DNA of 64,000 nt from a virus: positions 1-64,000 of the IMG/VR virus record IMGVR_UViG_3300035684_000001, one strand, 5' to 3'. The notes under the pieces are model-generated. The model was not told where the DNA came from, made no database searches, and was given only the letters and a program-made list of their open reading frames with translations. Positions 1 to 7,676 of this stretch are shown piece after piece (the stretch's first letter is position 1; each line of letters opens with the position of its first letter). The position numbers were made by a program, and so were the translations under genes.

Positions 1-279
1 GTCCTTCAAAAAAGTTATGCCGAGATTGGCCCCAGCTTTGTGAAGCTGCTGAGCGATGCCCCAGGCGATCGAGCGATTGTTGGCAATGCCCGTAACAAGA
101 GCATTTTTTCCGGTCAAATCTATCATCTTGTTGTATCGAAACTAAACGAACAAGGACATACCGATCGCCCGCAACTTACCAACAAGGATGTGGCGTGGCT
201 GCGGGGTAAACTCCCAAATTGCTATATTTGCGCCGACTATCAAAATCCAGATCAATCTAGACAATTCAAAAAGAAGTAA
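1..279 (+). CDS. C-terminal fragment of an unknown protein
   Basis: The frame is open from the first base of the window to the TAA at 277-279, so the gene begins upstream; a GTG at 40 is only an internal candidate start. About 92 residues are visible. They are mixed polar/hydrophobic with a basic lysine-rich end and two cysteines in a CYIC arrangement. No family recognised. A second small plus-strand frame begins 8 bases later, so the two may be co-transcribed. Confidence 0.5.
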   Translation, partial: VLQKSYAEIGPSFVKLLSDAPGDRAIVGNARNKSIFSGQIYHLVVSKLNEQGHTDRPQLTNKDVAWLRGKLPNCYICADYQNPDQSRQFKKK

Positions 280-287
280 AACTGTTC

Positions 288-527
288 TTGCAAAAATATG
301 GTACAATCACGTCCCAGATTCACAAGAGCGAAAAAAATAGATCTGGAACGTGTTATACGTTAGAATATTGTGGAATAGATTTACCAAGCAGCTTATGGCA
401 AACGGTAACAGTACGAGAGCATTTATTGCTTGAGGTGCTGCAGCCCGTACAAGTCAAAAGTTCAAGAGTCAAACCTGAACACGCCTTTGCGCCACGCCCA
501 AAAATCCGGTGCTCTTTTGCTGATTGA
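288..527 (+). CDS. possible small hypothetical protein, 3' end overlapped
   Basis: TTG-initiated 79-residue frame just after the preceding gene. The first ~62 residues look protein-like. The last 15 or so are only the antisense of the NTPase fragment at 462-1247. I infer that a former gene lost its natural 3' end where the truncated NTPase fragment was joined, near 460-480. No function recognised. Weak call: no ATG and no clear ribosome binding site. Confidence 0.3.
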   Translation: MQKYGTITSQIHKSEKNRSGTCYTLEYCGIDLPSSLWQTVTVREHLLLEVLQPVQVKSSRVKPEHAFAPRPKIRCSFAD

Positions 528-1247
528 AATTTCTAGTTCTGGTGTTACCCACAGGACGATCGCGAACGGTAATTCCTGCAACGCTTCCCGCGTCCACTGC
601 AAGTATCCAAAAAATACTTCTTGCTCCGATCGCCCTTCCCCAACTTGCTTGCAATCTCGCAACTCATTCGCACCAGTCACGGTGATAACCGCTTTCCCGC
701 GTTGTTGCAAATGAGGTTCTTGCTCAACCAGTCGGGCGATCGCCAGCCGCATACTCGGTTCGTCTTTTGGTAGTCCAACTCGGTAGCGGCGGATATCCGG
801 GTCAAGTTCTGTTTCGTACTCGGCGATCGTGCGATCGCGCATTTCCTTATCGCTGCAAACTGCTAAGAGCAAATTGAGGCTGTCTGGTCTGGCTTCAATG
901 GATACCAACAAATCATCAAAACTATTTTGATTTTGGCCACCAATAGTTGACTTGACACTCCCCAGCCTAAAGGCATGGCCATTTGGAAGATACTCTGTTG
1001 GGTAAGCCACCGCAAAAGATATTTGATCGACATTTTTCAAGCGATATTCACCAAAACTATAGACAAGAAAAAATGTTTTACCAACATCGTCTTGGACAGT
1101 ACCCATTATAAGACAATTATTCCAAGTACGTCGTCCTTTGTGAAGATGTCGCCTTTCGTCAATAAAAAACCCTTTTTGTGGAAGATCGAAATAATTGATT
1201 TGTTCTTCAGGTACGGGTTTGATTGAAATTTCATCTATTGGTTCCAT
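462..1247 (-). CDS. chimeric protein ending in an N-terminal STAND/TPR-type NTPase-associated domain
   Basis: 261 residues from the ATG at 1247 (a TTG at 1301 would add 18 residues; I see no good ribosome binding site for either). From about residue 105 on, the protein resembles the N-terminal region of large cyanobacterial TPR/STAND proteins. Visible signs are SFDDLLVSIEA, LLLAVCSDKEMRD, KAVITVTGANEL and the tail PDFWAWRKGVFRF. Those proteins continue into TPR or WD repeats; this one stops directly after GVFRFDS, so the repeat region is missing. The first ~90 residues are unrelated. The junction between the halves is encoded by an IS200/IS605-type end at 950-978, so the frame looks like an accidental fusion. 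Expression and function are unknown. Confidence 0.6.
   Translation of the reverse strand: MEPIDEISIKPVPEEQINYFDLPQKGFFIDERRHLHKGRRTWNNCLIMGTVQDDVGKTFFLVYSFGEYRLKNVDQISFAVAYPTEYLPNGHAFRLGSVKSTIGGQNQNSFDDLLVSIEARPDSLNLLLAVCSDKEMRDRTIAEYETELDPDIRRYRVGLPKDEPSMRLAIARLVEQEPHLQQRGKAVITVTGANELRDCKQVGEGRSEQEVFFGYLQWTREALQELPFAIVLWVTPELEISISKRAPDFWAWRKGVFRFDS
950..978 (-). repeat. IS200/IS605-type element end remnant inside a gene
   Basis: Read on the minus strand this stretch contains GCCTTTAGGCTGGGGAGTGT, the GGC-loop-GCC plus GGGGAGTGTCAA pattern common at ends of cyanobacterial IS200/IS605 (tnpB) elements. A second example lies at 28911-28950. No transposase gene is present, so it is a solo end or excision scar. 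It is translated as the linker of the surrounding chimeric gene. Confidence 0.5.
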
Positions 1248-1367
1248 ATTTTTTAGTTGTAGTGGACAATTAATTACAAATTGAATTATCCGATTGCCCA
1301 AAATGCGGTCAATTTGTCGTACCTACTATTTTACACGAAACCACTCAAAAATTATATTACATAAATA

Positions 1368-1396
1368 TTGACATCTGCAATACAATTGTCTAAGAT
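1368..1396 (+). promoter_or_regulatory. sigma70-type promoter for the Csx3-like gene
   Basis: TTGACA (1368-1373), 17-base spacer, TAAGAT (1391-1396). It predicts a start near 1403, about 24 bases before the gene, whose start is preceded by AGGAG. With the terminator at 1887-1927 this makes the gene a self-contained transcription unit. Confidence 0.6.
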
Positions 1397-1426
1397 AATT
1401 TTATGAATTAAATTCAGGAGACACAC

Positions 1427-1732
1427 ATGGAAGTTAAAGTGACCGAAAATAATGGCGTGACGCTGTTGGAGATTTTGAAAGACGGCAATCCTGTTAATGC
1501 TCAAAATCCAGTGTTTATTGAGGAATTGCCAGATTTGGTGATTCCAGAACTTTCTGGCGGGTCTGTGGCGATCGTCTCGGGGATGCCTTTCTGGGCTTCT
1601 AGCCGGGTTATGCTTGCTGTCAAGAATATTTTTGGGGCGATCGCCGTGTACGATCCCAAACTAGCCGGCGGCGTGGTAGTACACACCACATCACCTAATT
1701 ATAAAGTTGGTGCCATACTCCCTTTGGGCTAG
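1427..1732 (+). CDS. csx3: Csx3-like protein (putative cyclic-oligoadenylate ring nuclease fold)
   Basis: 101 residues with an AGGAG ribosome binding site and its own promoter. The C-terminal half follows the Csx3 family pattern: a SG-P-W segment at 51-56, a helix, then IAVYDPKL at 72-79 and a GGVVV strand followed by NYKVGAILPL. Csx3 proteins are known from type III CRISPR loci; the archaeal member degrades cyclic tetra-adenylate (Crn3). Here there are no cas genes or CRISPR repeats nearby. The helix between W56 and Y75 has no histidine; the only histidine is H86. The catalytic residues of characterised members may therefore not be conserved, and I cannot align them exactly from memory. In a mobile element the plausible role is to quench host type III cyclic-nucleotide signalling (inference). 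Confidence 0.65.
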   Translation: MEVKVTENNGVTLLEILKDGNPVNAQNPVFIEELPDLVIPELSGGSVAIVSGMPFWASSRVMLAVKNIFGAIAVYDPKLAGGVVVHTTSPNYKVGAILPLG

Positions 1733-1886
1733 CTTATCTTTGCTTGTCCCGGCGTCAAAGTAGAAAGCCGGGTCCCAAACCCACGGGTAAAGGTTTGACA
1801 GTTTACATCCCGTTTAAAATCTGCGAATCCGCTCGAAACTGCGAATGGGAACCCGTAATTGACTGGTTCAAGAATTGTTTAGAATG

Positions 1887-1927
1887 AAAAAGCGGGCGAT
1901 CGAATAACTCCGATCGCCCGCTTTTTT
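1887..1927. terminator. bidirectional Rho-independent terminator built on a HIP1 palindrome
   Basis: 12-bp perfect stem AGCGGGCGATCG (1891-1902) with CGATCGCCCGCT (1911-1922), 8-base loop, A-run before and T-run after. It serves the Csx3-like gene and possibly the convergent HigA-like gene. Confidence 0.8.
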
Positions 1928-2011
1928 ACAACTAAAATAGATTTAAACCAAGCTTATAATTTTTGTTGGGTGTGTAATCATTTCTTTCAAATCATCAGCA
2001 GAAGCTCGTGC

Positions 2012-2770
2012 TCATTGTTCTAGTTTCTTCTTGGCTCTTGTGGACAATCTATTTAGCGTAGTTGAATATCTTTTTACCAAATTTTCTAAATCATAAGTAT
2101 AGCCTGATATTGCGATCGTCATTTCGTAGCCCGGATTTTCTCGCTTGATCGCGTTTAAAATTGCGTCAACCAAGCAATCCAGTGCCAACACGCATTCATC
2201 AAAAGTTTTTTTCTGCCCGATCGCCCGCAGCAAAATCAAATAAGCACTTGCCCGCATCCGCCAGAAAAAGCTAGTAGGTTCTGCGTCGATAATCTCGCAG
2301 GCAAGTTTTCGCCAAGATTCTTTCTCGTCTGGAGAGAGCGTTGTCCAGTTGTTTTGGATCGCGGTCGCTTTGTGGGCGATCTTTTGAGTTAGTTTCTGAA
2401 GGTAATCTGGTTTGAAATTGACGAGTTCGCGACGGTGGAACTGTCGTATTTGGTGTTGTAGCGCAGCAAGCATTTGAGAGGTGTAGAGTATGCTTTGGCG
2501 TTCCAGTTCCAAATCTGAACGGTACAGTGCTTCTTGTTTCAACCAAAATTCTGCTGTGTTCTCCAGTACATTCTCTAGTTTGACGGCTAGCTCGCTGGTG
2601 ACAAGGGTTTCGCCGCTGAGTAGCGAATTCACGAAGTCTTCCGTGCATTGCAGGCGATCGGCCAACTCAGATGGATTCCAACCGCGTTTTTTCATCAAAT
2701 CGGCGATCGTCGCTCCCGGTGGCGGAGAACCCCAGTCTGGACAGAAAGGATGGGTATGTGTTTTAGTCAT
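2012..2770 (-). CDS. HigA-type XRE antitoxin/regulator with long C-terminal extension
   Basis: 252 residues. Residues ~18-80 form the HigA (VapI-type) helix-turn-helix: GATIADLMKKRGWNPSELADRL, a second helix, then LVTSELAVKLENVL and the family signature TAEFWLKQEALY. HigA normally ends near residue 100. Here ~150 further helical residues follow with no recognised domain. No HigB-like toxin lies on either side, so it is an orphan antitoxin or a free-standing repressor. It faces the divergent small gene at 2830. Confidence 0.75.
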   Translation of the reverse strand: MTKTHTHPFCPDWGSPPPGATIADLMKKRGWNPSELADRLQCTEDFVNSLLSGETLVTSELAVKLENVLENTAEFWLKQEALYRSDLELERQSILYTSQMLAALQHQIRQFHRRELVNFKPDYLQKLTQKIAHKATAIQNNWTTLSPDEKESWRKLACEIIDAEPTSFFWRMRASAYLILLRAIGQKKTFDECVLALDCLVDAILNAIKRENPGYEMTIAISGYTYDLENLVKRYSTTLNRLSTRAKKKLEQ

Positions 2771-2829
2771 GTTTTACTTTTTGCTAAAATTGTCTTGCAA
2801 ACAACTAACTTATCTTTTGACGATCTTAA

Positions 2830-3060
2830 ATGAATACTGAAAAAAATTACACGCCTGTCAACCCCGATCGCCCCTTGCTCCCGCCCGCAAAAACGACAAG
2901 CAGGAGGGAAATGCTAGACAAAATAGAATCTGGAGAAATTCAACTAAATTACAGCTACTTGCCGTACCAACCGTTAGAGCCAAAACCTCTCAATATCGAT
3001 ACAACACGGTTTCCATTGGTAGATCCCAACAAACCGCCAGAACGAGTAATCCATTTGTAA
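2830..3060 (+). CDS. small proline-rich hypothetical protein
   Basis: 76 residues, divergent from the HigA-like gene, rich in Pro, Tyr and Lys. No domain recognised. The following gene starts 48 bases downstream with a good ribosome binding site, so the two may form an operon. Confidence 0.5.
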   Translation: MNTEKNYTPVNPDRPLLPPAKTTSRREMLDKIESGEIQLNYSYLPYQPLEPKPLNIDTTRFPLVDPNKPPERVIHL

Positions 3061-3108
3061 CCGCTCAGTATAATTTGAATCAACAACAGAAAAACAAGGA
3101 GTTGTCAC

Positions 3109-4101
3109 ATGGGCAAAGAAATCAAGCGAGTTTCTTTGGATTTTGATTGGCCGTTAAGTAAAACTTGGCATGGATATATTAACCCGTACAATTCTTGCGA
3201 GTGTTCTTGTTGTGAAGGATCTGGTTACAGTCCCGGTGCAAGGGAGTTAAAAAAGCAATGGTACGGTAAATCAAGCTTTGATCCAAGTATGACAGGGAGT
3301 AATCGCTGGACTTCTGAAGATGAAGACGTAATAAAATGTGCAAAAAATAATTTCAGGAATCGAGAAGTTTCCGAATCGACAGTTCATTATGAAGCTAGAC
3401 GATTGGCAGCACATTTTAATTCTTGCTGGAGTTACAATTTAGACCAAGACGATGTTTACGCCCTTGCGCTCAATGATCGATTATGGGATTTTACTCGCAA
3501 CTTCATTCCCGGAGTGGGTTGGCAAAAAAAGCTGGAGACTAAAGGTTTCTGGTGTCCTAAAGGGAAAGAAGTAGTCCCCCGGTGTTCTGAACAGCAATAC
3601 TTCTGTTCAGAACACCAGTGTCAAATGGAACTATTAGAGCCAGACGACGTGCGCCTGCACGTTCCTTCGACAGTTGATGTCAACCGCTGGGCTATTCAAG
3701 GGTTGGGACACGATTCAATCAATGCTTTAATCTGCATTAAAGCTAAATGCGAAAGGCTAGGAATCGATCCAACTTGCGATTGGTGCAAAGGTGAAGGAAC
3801 CCTGTGGCAATCAGAACAACTGAAGATCCTTCATGAAAATTGGGTAAAAATTGAACCACCCGTCGGGGAAGGATGGCAAGTATGGGAAACAGTCAGCGAA
3901 GGAAGTCCCGTTTCGCCCGTGTTTAATTCTGCTGAATCCTTAGTATCTTGGCTGGAATCCGAAGGATATTCTACGCTGGCGGCGGAAAATTTTGTCAAAT
4001 CTGGTTGGGTTTCTTCAGGTGTTTTTGTTAATTCAGAATCAAAATCGGGCGGTCATTTTTACTCAGACATTGAATCGGCGGTTTTGCACGAACGAAAATA
4101 G
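3109..4101 (+). CDS. phage-type protein with two DnaJ-like CxxCxGxG zinc motifs
   Basis: 330 residues; AAGGAG stands 8 bases before the ATG. Two DnaJ-type cysteine motifs are visible, CSCCEGSG near residue 34 and CDWCKGEG near 225, probably together binding one zinc. The middle has further Cys/His residues (CSEQQYF and CSEHQC). Proteins with this split zinc motif occur as unknowns in phage genomes. A perfect 14-bp inverted repeat lies inside the gene (3581-3616). Function unknown; RNA/DNA binding or chaperone-like scaffolding is possible. Confidence 0.6.
   Translation: MGKEIKRVSLDFDWPLSKTWHGYINPYNSCECSCCEGSGYSPGARELKKQWYGKSSFDPSMTGSNRWTSEDEDVIKCAKNNFRNREVSESTVHYEARRLAAHFNSCWSYNLDQDDVYALALNDRLWDFTRNFIPGVGWQKKLETKGFWCPKGKEVVPRCSEQQYFCSEHQCQMELLEPDDVRLHVPSTVDVNRWAIQGLGHDSINALICIKAKCERLGIDPTCDWCKGEGTLWQSEQLKILHENWVKIEPPVGEGWQVWETVSEGSPVSPVFNSAESLVSWLESEGYSTLAAENFVKSGWVSSGVFVNSESKSGGHFYSDIESAVLHERK
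3581..3616. repeat. perfect 14-bp inverted repeat inside a coding sequence
   Basis: GGTGTTCTGAACAG (3581-3594), 8-base loop, CTGTTCAGAACACC (3603-3616). It contains CTGAACA, the core of the iterons near 17.8 and 21.1 kb. It encodes the near-repeat peptides CSEQ and CSEH. Confidence 0.7.
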
Positions 4102-4112
4102 ATCGAATTGAA

Positions 4113-4148
4113 GAAAGGGCGATCGGATTGCGGGCGATCGCCCCTTTC
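4113..4148 (+). terminator. HIP1-based terminator-like hairpin
   Basis: GAAAGGGCGATCG (4113-4125) pairs with CGATCGCCCCTTTC with one bulged C. It directly follows the zinc-motif gene. The T-run is weak. Confidence 0.45.
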
Positions 4149-4278
4149 ATTGTTAAAATTTATCTTTCGGCAGACATTGCCCAGAAAGCATTGAGAACGA
4201 AAAAGAATGTACCAGTTAGCAGAAAGCCTTTCGTTTTTTTAATGATTTTTAGTTTTCTTTCAGTTAACAGCTCAATGT

Positions 4279-4774
4279 TCATCGCTTTTTCCCCGGTTCG
4301 GTTTCAACAAGCTCGAACCCTAGGCGATCATAAAAAGTATTGGAAAGTAAATTTTCCGGACATTTGGCAACAATGCGGTCGCACCCGTTTTCTATCGCGC
4401 TGCACAGCACTTGGTAAAACAGCAGTCGCCCCCAGCCTTCTTTTTGGCGATCGGGCAGCACTGCTATAGGGAATAAATGGTGGTTTGTTTGTCCCGGCGG
4501 TGGTGGAAATGGGCAAATCCAATTCCTTCGATAACCTCAAGATTGTTCTTCGCTTGGCTTTTGCTACTTTATCAAACTTGCGGGCGAGCGATCGGGCGAC
4601 GCGCTCTTGATTGTATGCCCGTCCTTCCGGTGTCTTCAGCCAGCACTTGTTTAGGCACAGGTCAAAAGCGACACACAGGTTGTTGTTATTTTTCCCGCCA
4701 CAGTTCGGACAGCGGGCGACTTCACCCTGTTTTTTCCTCTCTCTCCATTTCTGTTGCTGTTCTTTGGTTGCCAC
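4279..4774 (-). pseudogene. frameshifted zinc-ribbon/GNAT acetyltransferase remnant
   Basis: Two minus-strand frames overlap. The upstream frame (GTG at 4774) starts VATKEQQQKWRERKK and carries a cysteine cluster CPNCGG...CLNKCW. From about 4540 down, GNAT-like sequence appears but switches frame: NNLEVIEGIGFAHF in one frame continues as TNHHLFPIAVLPDRQKEGWG and later NTFYDRLGFELVETE in another. The motifs AVLPxxQxxGxG and N-FYxRLGF are diagnostic of GNAT N-acetyltransferases. A one-base shift near 4505 breaks the reading. It is either a decayed gene or two overlapping small genes whose second has lost its start. It lies just downstream of the baseplate hub gene. Confidence 0.5.
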
Positions 4775-4809
4775 AACACTGCTTTTAACATGGTTTCTAC
4801 AGATCTCGA

Positions 4810-6990
4810 TCAGTAATCCCATCGCCCTCTCGGTCCGACATCGATATGAACGAAACCACCGTGTTTTACGGCTAACCCTCCTTCGTAAGATCCCTCTAAT
4901 TCTCGGTAGAGCGCCATTTCTCCACCATTGGTTTCATAGTAGAAATCAACAGCTCCCCCCGTGAGGTGATAACTTTGTGCCGCCCCTTGCGCCGCTGCAT
5001 TGGCTGCCGGATCTCGATACCAAGAAGTGATGTTCCAAGATTTGCCTGCACCTACAGATTTTGCAGTTAGAGGTGTAATCACCTGGCAAATTTTGATGAT
5101 TTGATTCATCACTTCTTTAGTGGGGACGCGCTCGCCGTTGCGGGTGGCGATCGCCCACGTATATGGCGACCCAGGAATTATTGGGTCTGCTAATTTGATA
5201 GTTCCCCATTCCGGTGCTTGGATAACGCCAGTGGGATGCTGCTTGGGTGGCTGAGTGGATACGGCGGTGGCGGAAACCATAGTTTTGTCGTTGACATTGA
5301 ATCCTTTGACCGTGATTGCGCCGAAGCCAGATTGTAGCTGTACTCCCATGCGTCGCTTGACATTGACATCAATGAATGCGGCTCGATTTTTCTGGTAGTC
5401 CAAGACAACACCCGATGGAGTTCCAGTTCCCGGTGCTGCTTGAGTGACGGTATTTCCTCTGGCAATTACCGTCTGCCCTTTCAGCGCCGCATCTTTTTGC
5501 GTCGCTTCGAGCATGGTTTGCGACATAGCGACTTTCCCCGCACCCGTCAGTTTGAACAAAGATTTATCGCTAACCTTGAGGTCTGTTGCCTTGGTGAAAA
5601 CCTCAGTATTTAATATTTGATCTTTCGGATTCCGATCGCCCAGTTTAGCCATGTCCGCCTCAAAATTTGCAGAGGCTGCATTAAACGTAGGAGTTACGGG
5701 TGCTGTACTTGTTGATTTTTCTTTTTTTTTCTCAGTGTCTGCGGTCGCTGAGGGTGCGAGCGGTTTGCGGTCTACTTTAGGTACATCGGTTTTTTCTACA
5801 TCAGTTTTCCCTGCGACAGGTGCAGCAGTTTTTGGTTTCCCCTCTTTCTTCTCGCGGGCTTCTTTTTCTAACTCGGTTTCCATCACTTCGCCTTTGACGC
5901 GGATTGCCCCCGTCCCGGTCATTCCCATCGCTTTTGCCGCGTCTTTGCTCAATTCTAGAACCCATCCGCCGGGACCAATCGACTTATCGTTAATTGTGAT
6001 GATTGCCGTTTTGTTATTTGCGGTATTGGTAATCCTTACTCGCGATGTCAGCGGCAGCGTCGCGTGAGTTGCAGTCATCCCGACTCCGCCTCCCATGAAA
6101 ATAGCTTCTCCTTCAAACGTGCTGGTGATGTGTTCATCGGTTTTTTCATCTTTCAGCGGCTGTTCAGTCCCTCCAGGGGCTTGAATGGCTGGAGCACCCG
6201 TTGCCATTTTTTGAGAAGTATCTACCGCTTCCACCTCCGTACCGTCCGGAAACTTGCGCCCGATAGCGAACAACACTCCTACAAATTTATTGATCTTGAA
6301 TCCGTTGACAAATCCGGCTTCAATCTCGATCTTGGAATGTTTGAGCAACTGCTTGCGGATCGAATCGTCTGGGTCATTGATGATAAATTTTGCAGTTGAA
6401 GTTTGATAAGTCGAAAGCCGAATGAACGGCACTCCCAATATGTCGCCCTTTGTTGAATCAATTACGATCTCTCCTGTTTCTGGCGGTTTAGCGTCTTTGT
6501 TCTCGGGAGCCATCAGTTTGGCGAGTTCGGTTTCAACAAAATTACCGACAGCTTTTTTTTCGGCTTTTTCGGCAACCGCTTTGTCCTTCGACTTTTCCAG
6601 TGATGCTTCCAATGCCTGCCTGCTAGAATCTATTTTGGGTTTGGCAAGCGCGGGTTTTTTGAGTCCTTTTTTCAACTCTTCGACTTTTGCAAAAATCTTG
6701 TCCTGCAAATCCTCCTTTTTTGTTTCAGAGGTAGGAGGAGCGGGGGCAGTTGCCCCATCGCTTTTTACTCCGGCAACACCGCTGATTTTGGCGCGGAAAA
6801 ACCACCGCAGGCGATCGTCCCCTTCCTTTTTGTCGGATTTTGGAGTTTCCTTGGGCGACTTTTTCAGATCGATAGCTTTTAGCGCGGTGTCCGATTTTGG
6901 AGCTGCGACAGATGGAGCAGTAGTGGGAGATGCGGGGGCGGTGGGAACCGTGGGGGCGATCGGTTTAGTAGGGGCTTTGACTTCTTCCAT
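4810..6990 (-). CDS. baseplate hub protein with RlpA-like DPBB and M15-like peptidase domains
   Basis: 726 residues. Residues 1-170 are Pro/Ala/Lys-rich low-complexity and helical. Residues ~172-260 resemble the late-control gpD/gp27 hub fold (GVPFIRL, FIINDPDDSIRKQL, VGVLFAIG). Residues ~293-370 match the RlpA double-psi beta-barrel: TATHATLPLTSRVRITN, ITINDKS, ELSKDAAKAMGM. A second charged linker follows. The C-terminus (~610-726) has M15-type D,D-peptidase signatures: SWYRDP, SYHLTGGAVDF and GGFVHIDVG, giving the zinc-binding H..D...H pattern. It would be a tail-tip protein that cuts the cyanobacterial cell wall during injection. The ATG follows a terminator-like hairpin (7004-7028). Confidence 0.75.
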   Translation of the reverse strand: MEEVKAPTKPIAPTVPTAPASPTTAPSVAAPKSDTALKAIDLKKSPKETPKSDKKEGDDRLRWFFRAKISGVAGVKSDGATAPAPPTSETKKEDLQDKIFAKVEELKKGLKKPALAKPKIDSSRQALEASLEKSKDKAVAEKAEKKAVGNFVETELAKLMAPENKDAKPPETGEIVIDSTKGDILGVPFIRLSTYQTSTAKFIINDPDDSIRKQLLKHSKIEIEAGFVNGFKINKFVGVLFAIGRKFPDGTEVEAVDTSQKMATGAPAIQAPGGTEQPLKDEKTDEHITSTFEGEAIFMGGGVGMTATHATLPLTSRVRITNTANNKTAIITINDKSIGPGGWVLELSKDAAKAMGMTGTGAIRVKGEVMETELEKEAREKKEGKPKTAAPVAGKTDVEKTDVPKVDRKPLAPSATADTEKKKEKSTSTAPVTPTFNAASANFEADMAKLGDRNPKDQILNTEVFTKATDLKVSDKSLFKLTGAGKVAMSQTMLEATQKDAALKGQTVIARGNTVTQAAPGTGTPSGVVLDYQKNRAAFIDVNVKRRMGVQLQSGFGAITVKGFNVNDKTMVSATAVSTQPPKQHPTGVIQAPEWGTIKLADPIIPGSPYTWAIATRNGERVPTKEVMNQIIKICQVITPLTAKSVGAGKSWNITSWYRDPAANAAAQGAAQSYHLTGGAVDFYYETNGGEMALYRELEGSYEGGLAVKHGGFVHIDVGPRGRWDY

Positions 6991-6995
6991 AAATA

Positions 6996-7028
6996 TAAAA
7001 ATTCCTGCCTAGGGAAATCCCAGACAGG
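6996..7028 (-). promoter_or_regulatory. terminator-like hairpin plus U-tract directly upstream of the hub gene start
   Basis: On the minus strand CCTGTCTGGG pairs with a GG-rich partner (10 bp with two G-U pairs, 5-base loop), then AATTTTT, and the ATG at 6990 follows about six bases later. The same arrangement precedes the starts at 11463, 14001 and 14884. Confidence 0.55.
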
Positions 7029-7058
7029 GTAGGTGTTGAATTTTTGAATGCAATTAAC

Positions 7059-7634
7059 TTAGACTGGCGGTTCTTTAGTTTTCAACTTTTGATTTTCGTT
7101 CAACAAAAATTCTGCGATCACCACAAGAGTTTCAATATCCCGCCTAGAATCGACTATAAAATAAGCATCCTGTTCGTTGTCTAGCGGTTCTTCAACTTCT
7201 AGAACTTTGATAGCCTCATCCCCTATTTCATGTATTTCAGAACCCCGAGAGTCGCCCCTGCTAGCTGAATATTCCAAAACTCGTTTGTTTTCTAGTCCTT
7301 CTTCTTCTCGCGATCCGAAATTAGTTTCCCAGTTTGCCCACCGCCAAGGTCCCTGAGTGACTCCCGCCAATTTGTATTTGATATCTTCGATTATGCTTGC
7401 AATAGCTTGCGGGTTTAAATCTTGACTATCTGCAACATTTTTTTGTTGTTTAGACAATAAATCAAGGTGTTTATCAACCGCTTCCTGAAAATTTTTGACT
7501 GCTTCTTTTGGCGTTTCACCTTGAAAAGTAATTGCAGAACGATACCTTGTTGCTACTGCATTGCCAAAAAAAGACTCGCTGTCTTGGTCGTACTCGAATA
7601 TTCCTTCGTAACCTTTGTATTCTGAAATTAACAT
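7059..7634 (-). CDS. HicB-like antitoxin domain fused to a phage GPWRW-type domain
   Basis: I prefer the ATG at 7634 (the frame could start at 7643) because AAAGGA lies 8 bases before it; that gives 191 residues. The N-terminal ~60 residues fit the HicB fold: YKGYEGIFEYDQDSESFFG, ITFQGETPKEAVKNFQEAVDKHL. The C-terminal part has GVTQGPWRWANWETNF, which recalls short phage proteins (Ea22-like) containing PGPW. No HicA toxin is adjacent. Either an orphan antitoxin decoy or a phage regulatory protein. Confidence 0.6.
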   Translation of the reverse strand: MLISEYKGYEGIFEYDQDSESFFGNAVATRYRSAITFQGETPKEAVKNFQEAVDKHLDLLSKQQKNVADSQDLNPQAIASIIEDIKYKLAGVTQGPWRWANWETNFGSREEEGLENKRVLEYSASRGDSRGSEIHEIGDEAIKVLEVEEPLDNEQDAYFIVDSRRDIETLVVIAEFLLNENQKLKTKEPPV

Positions 7635-7676
7635 TTTACACATCCTTTGCTTAATTTTTACTTTCGATCGCCCGCT

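Noticed and set aside
5651-7012. Long plus-strand frames antisense to the baseplate hub gene (Ser/Ala-rich)
   Set aside because: They mirror the low-complexity Pro/Ala/Lys coding of the real minus-strand gene, have no ribosome sites and unnatural composition.
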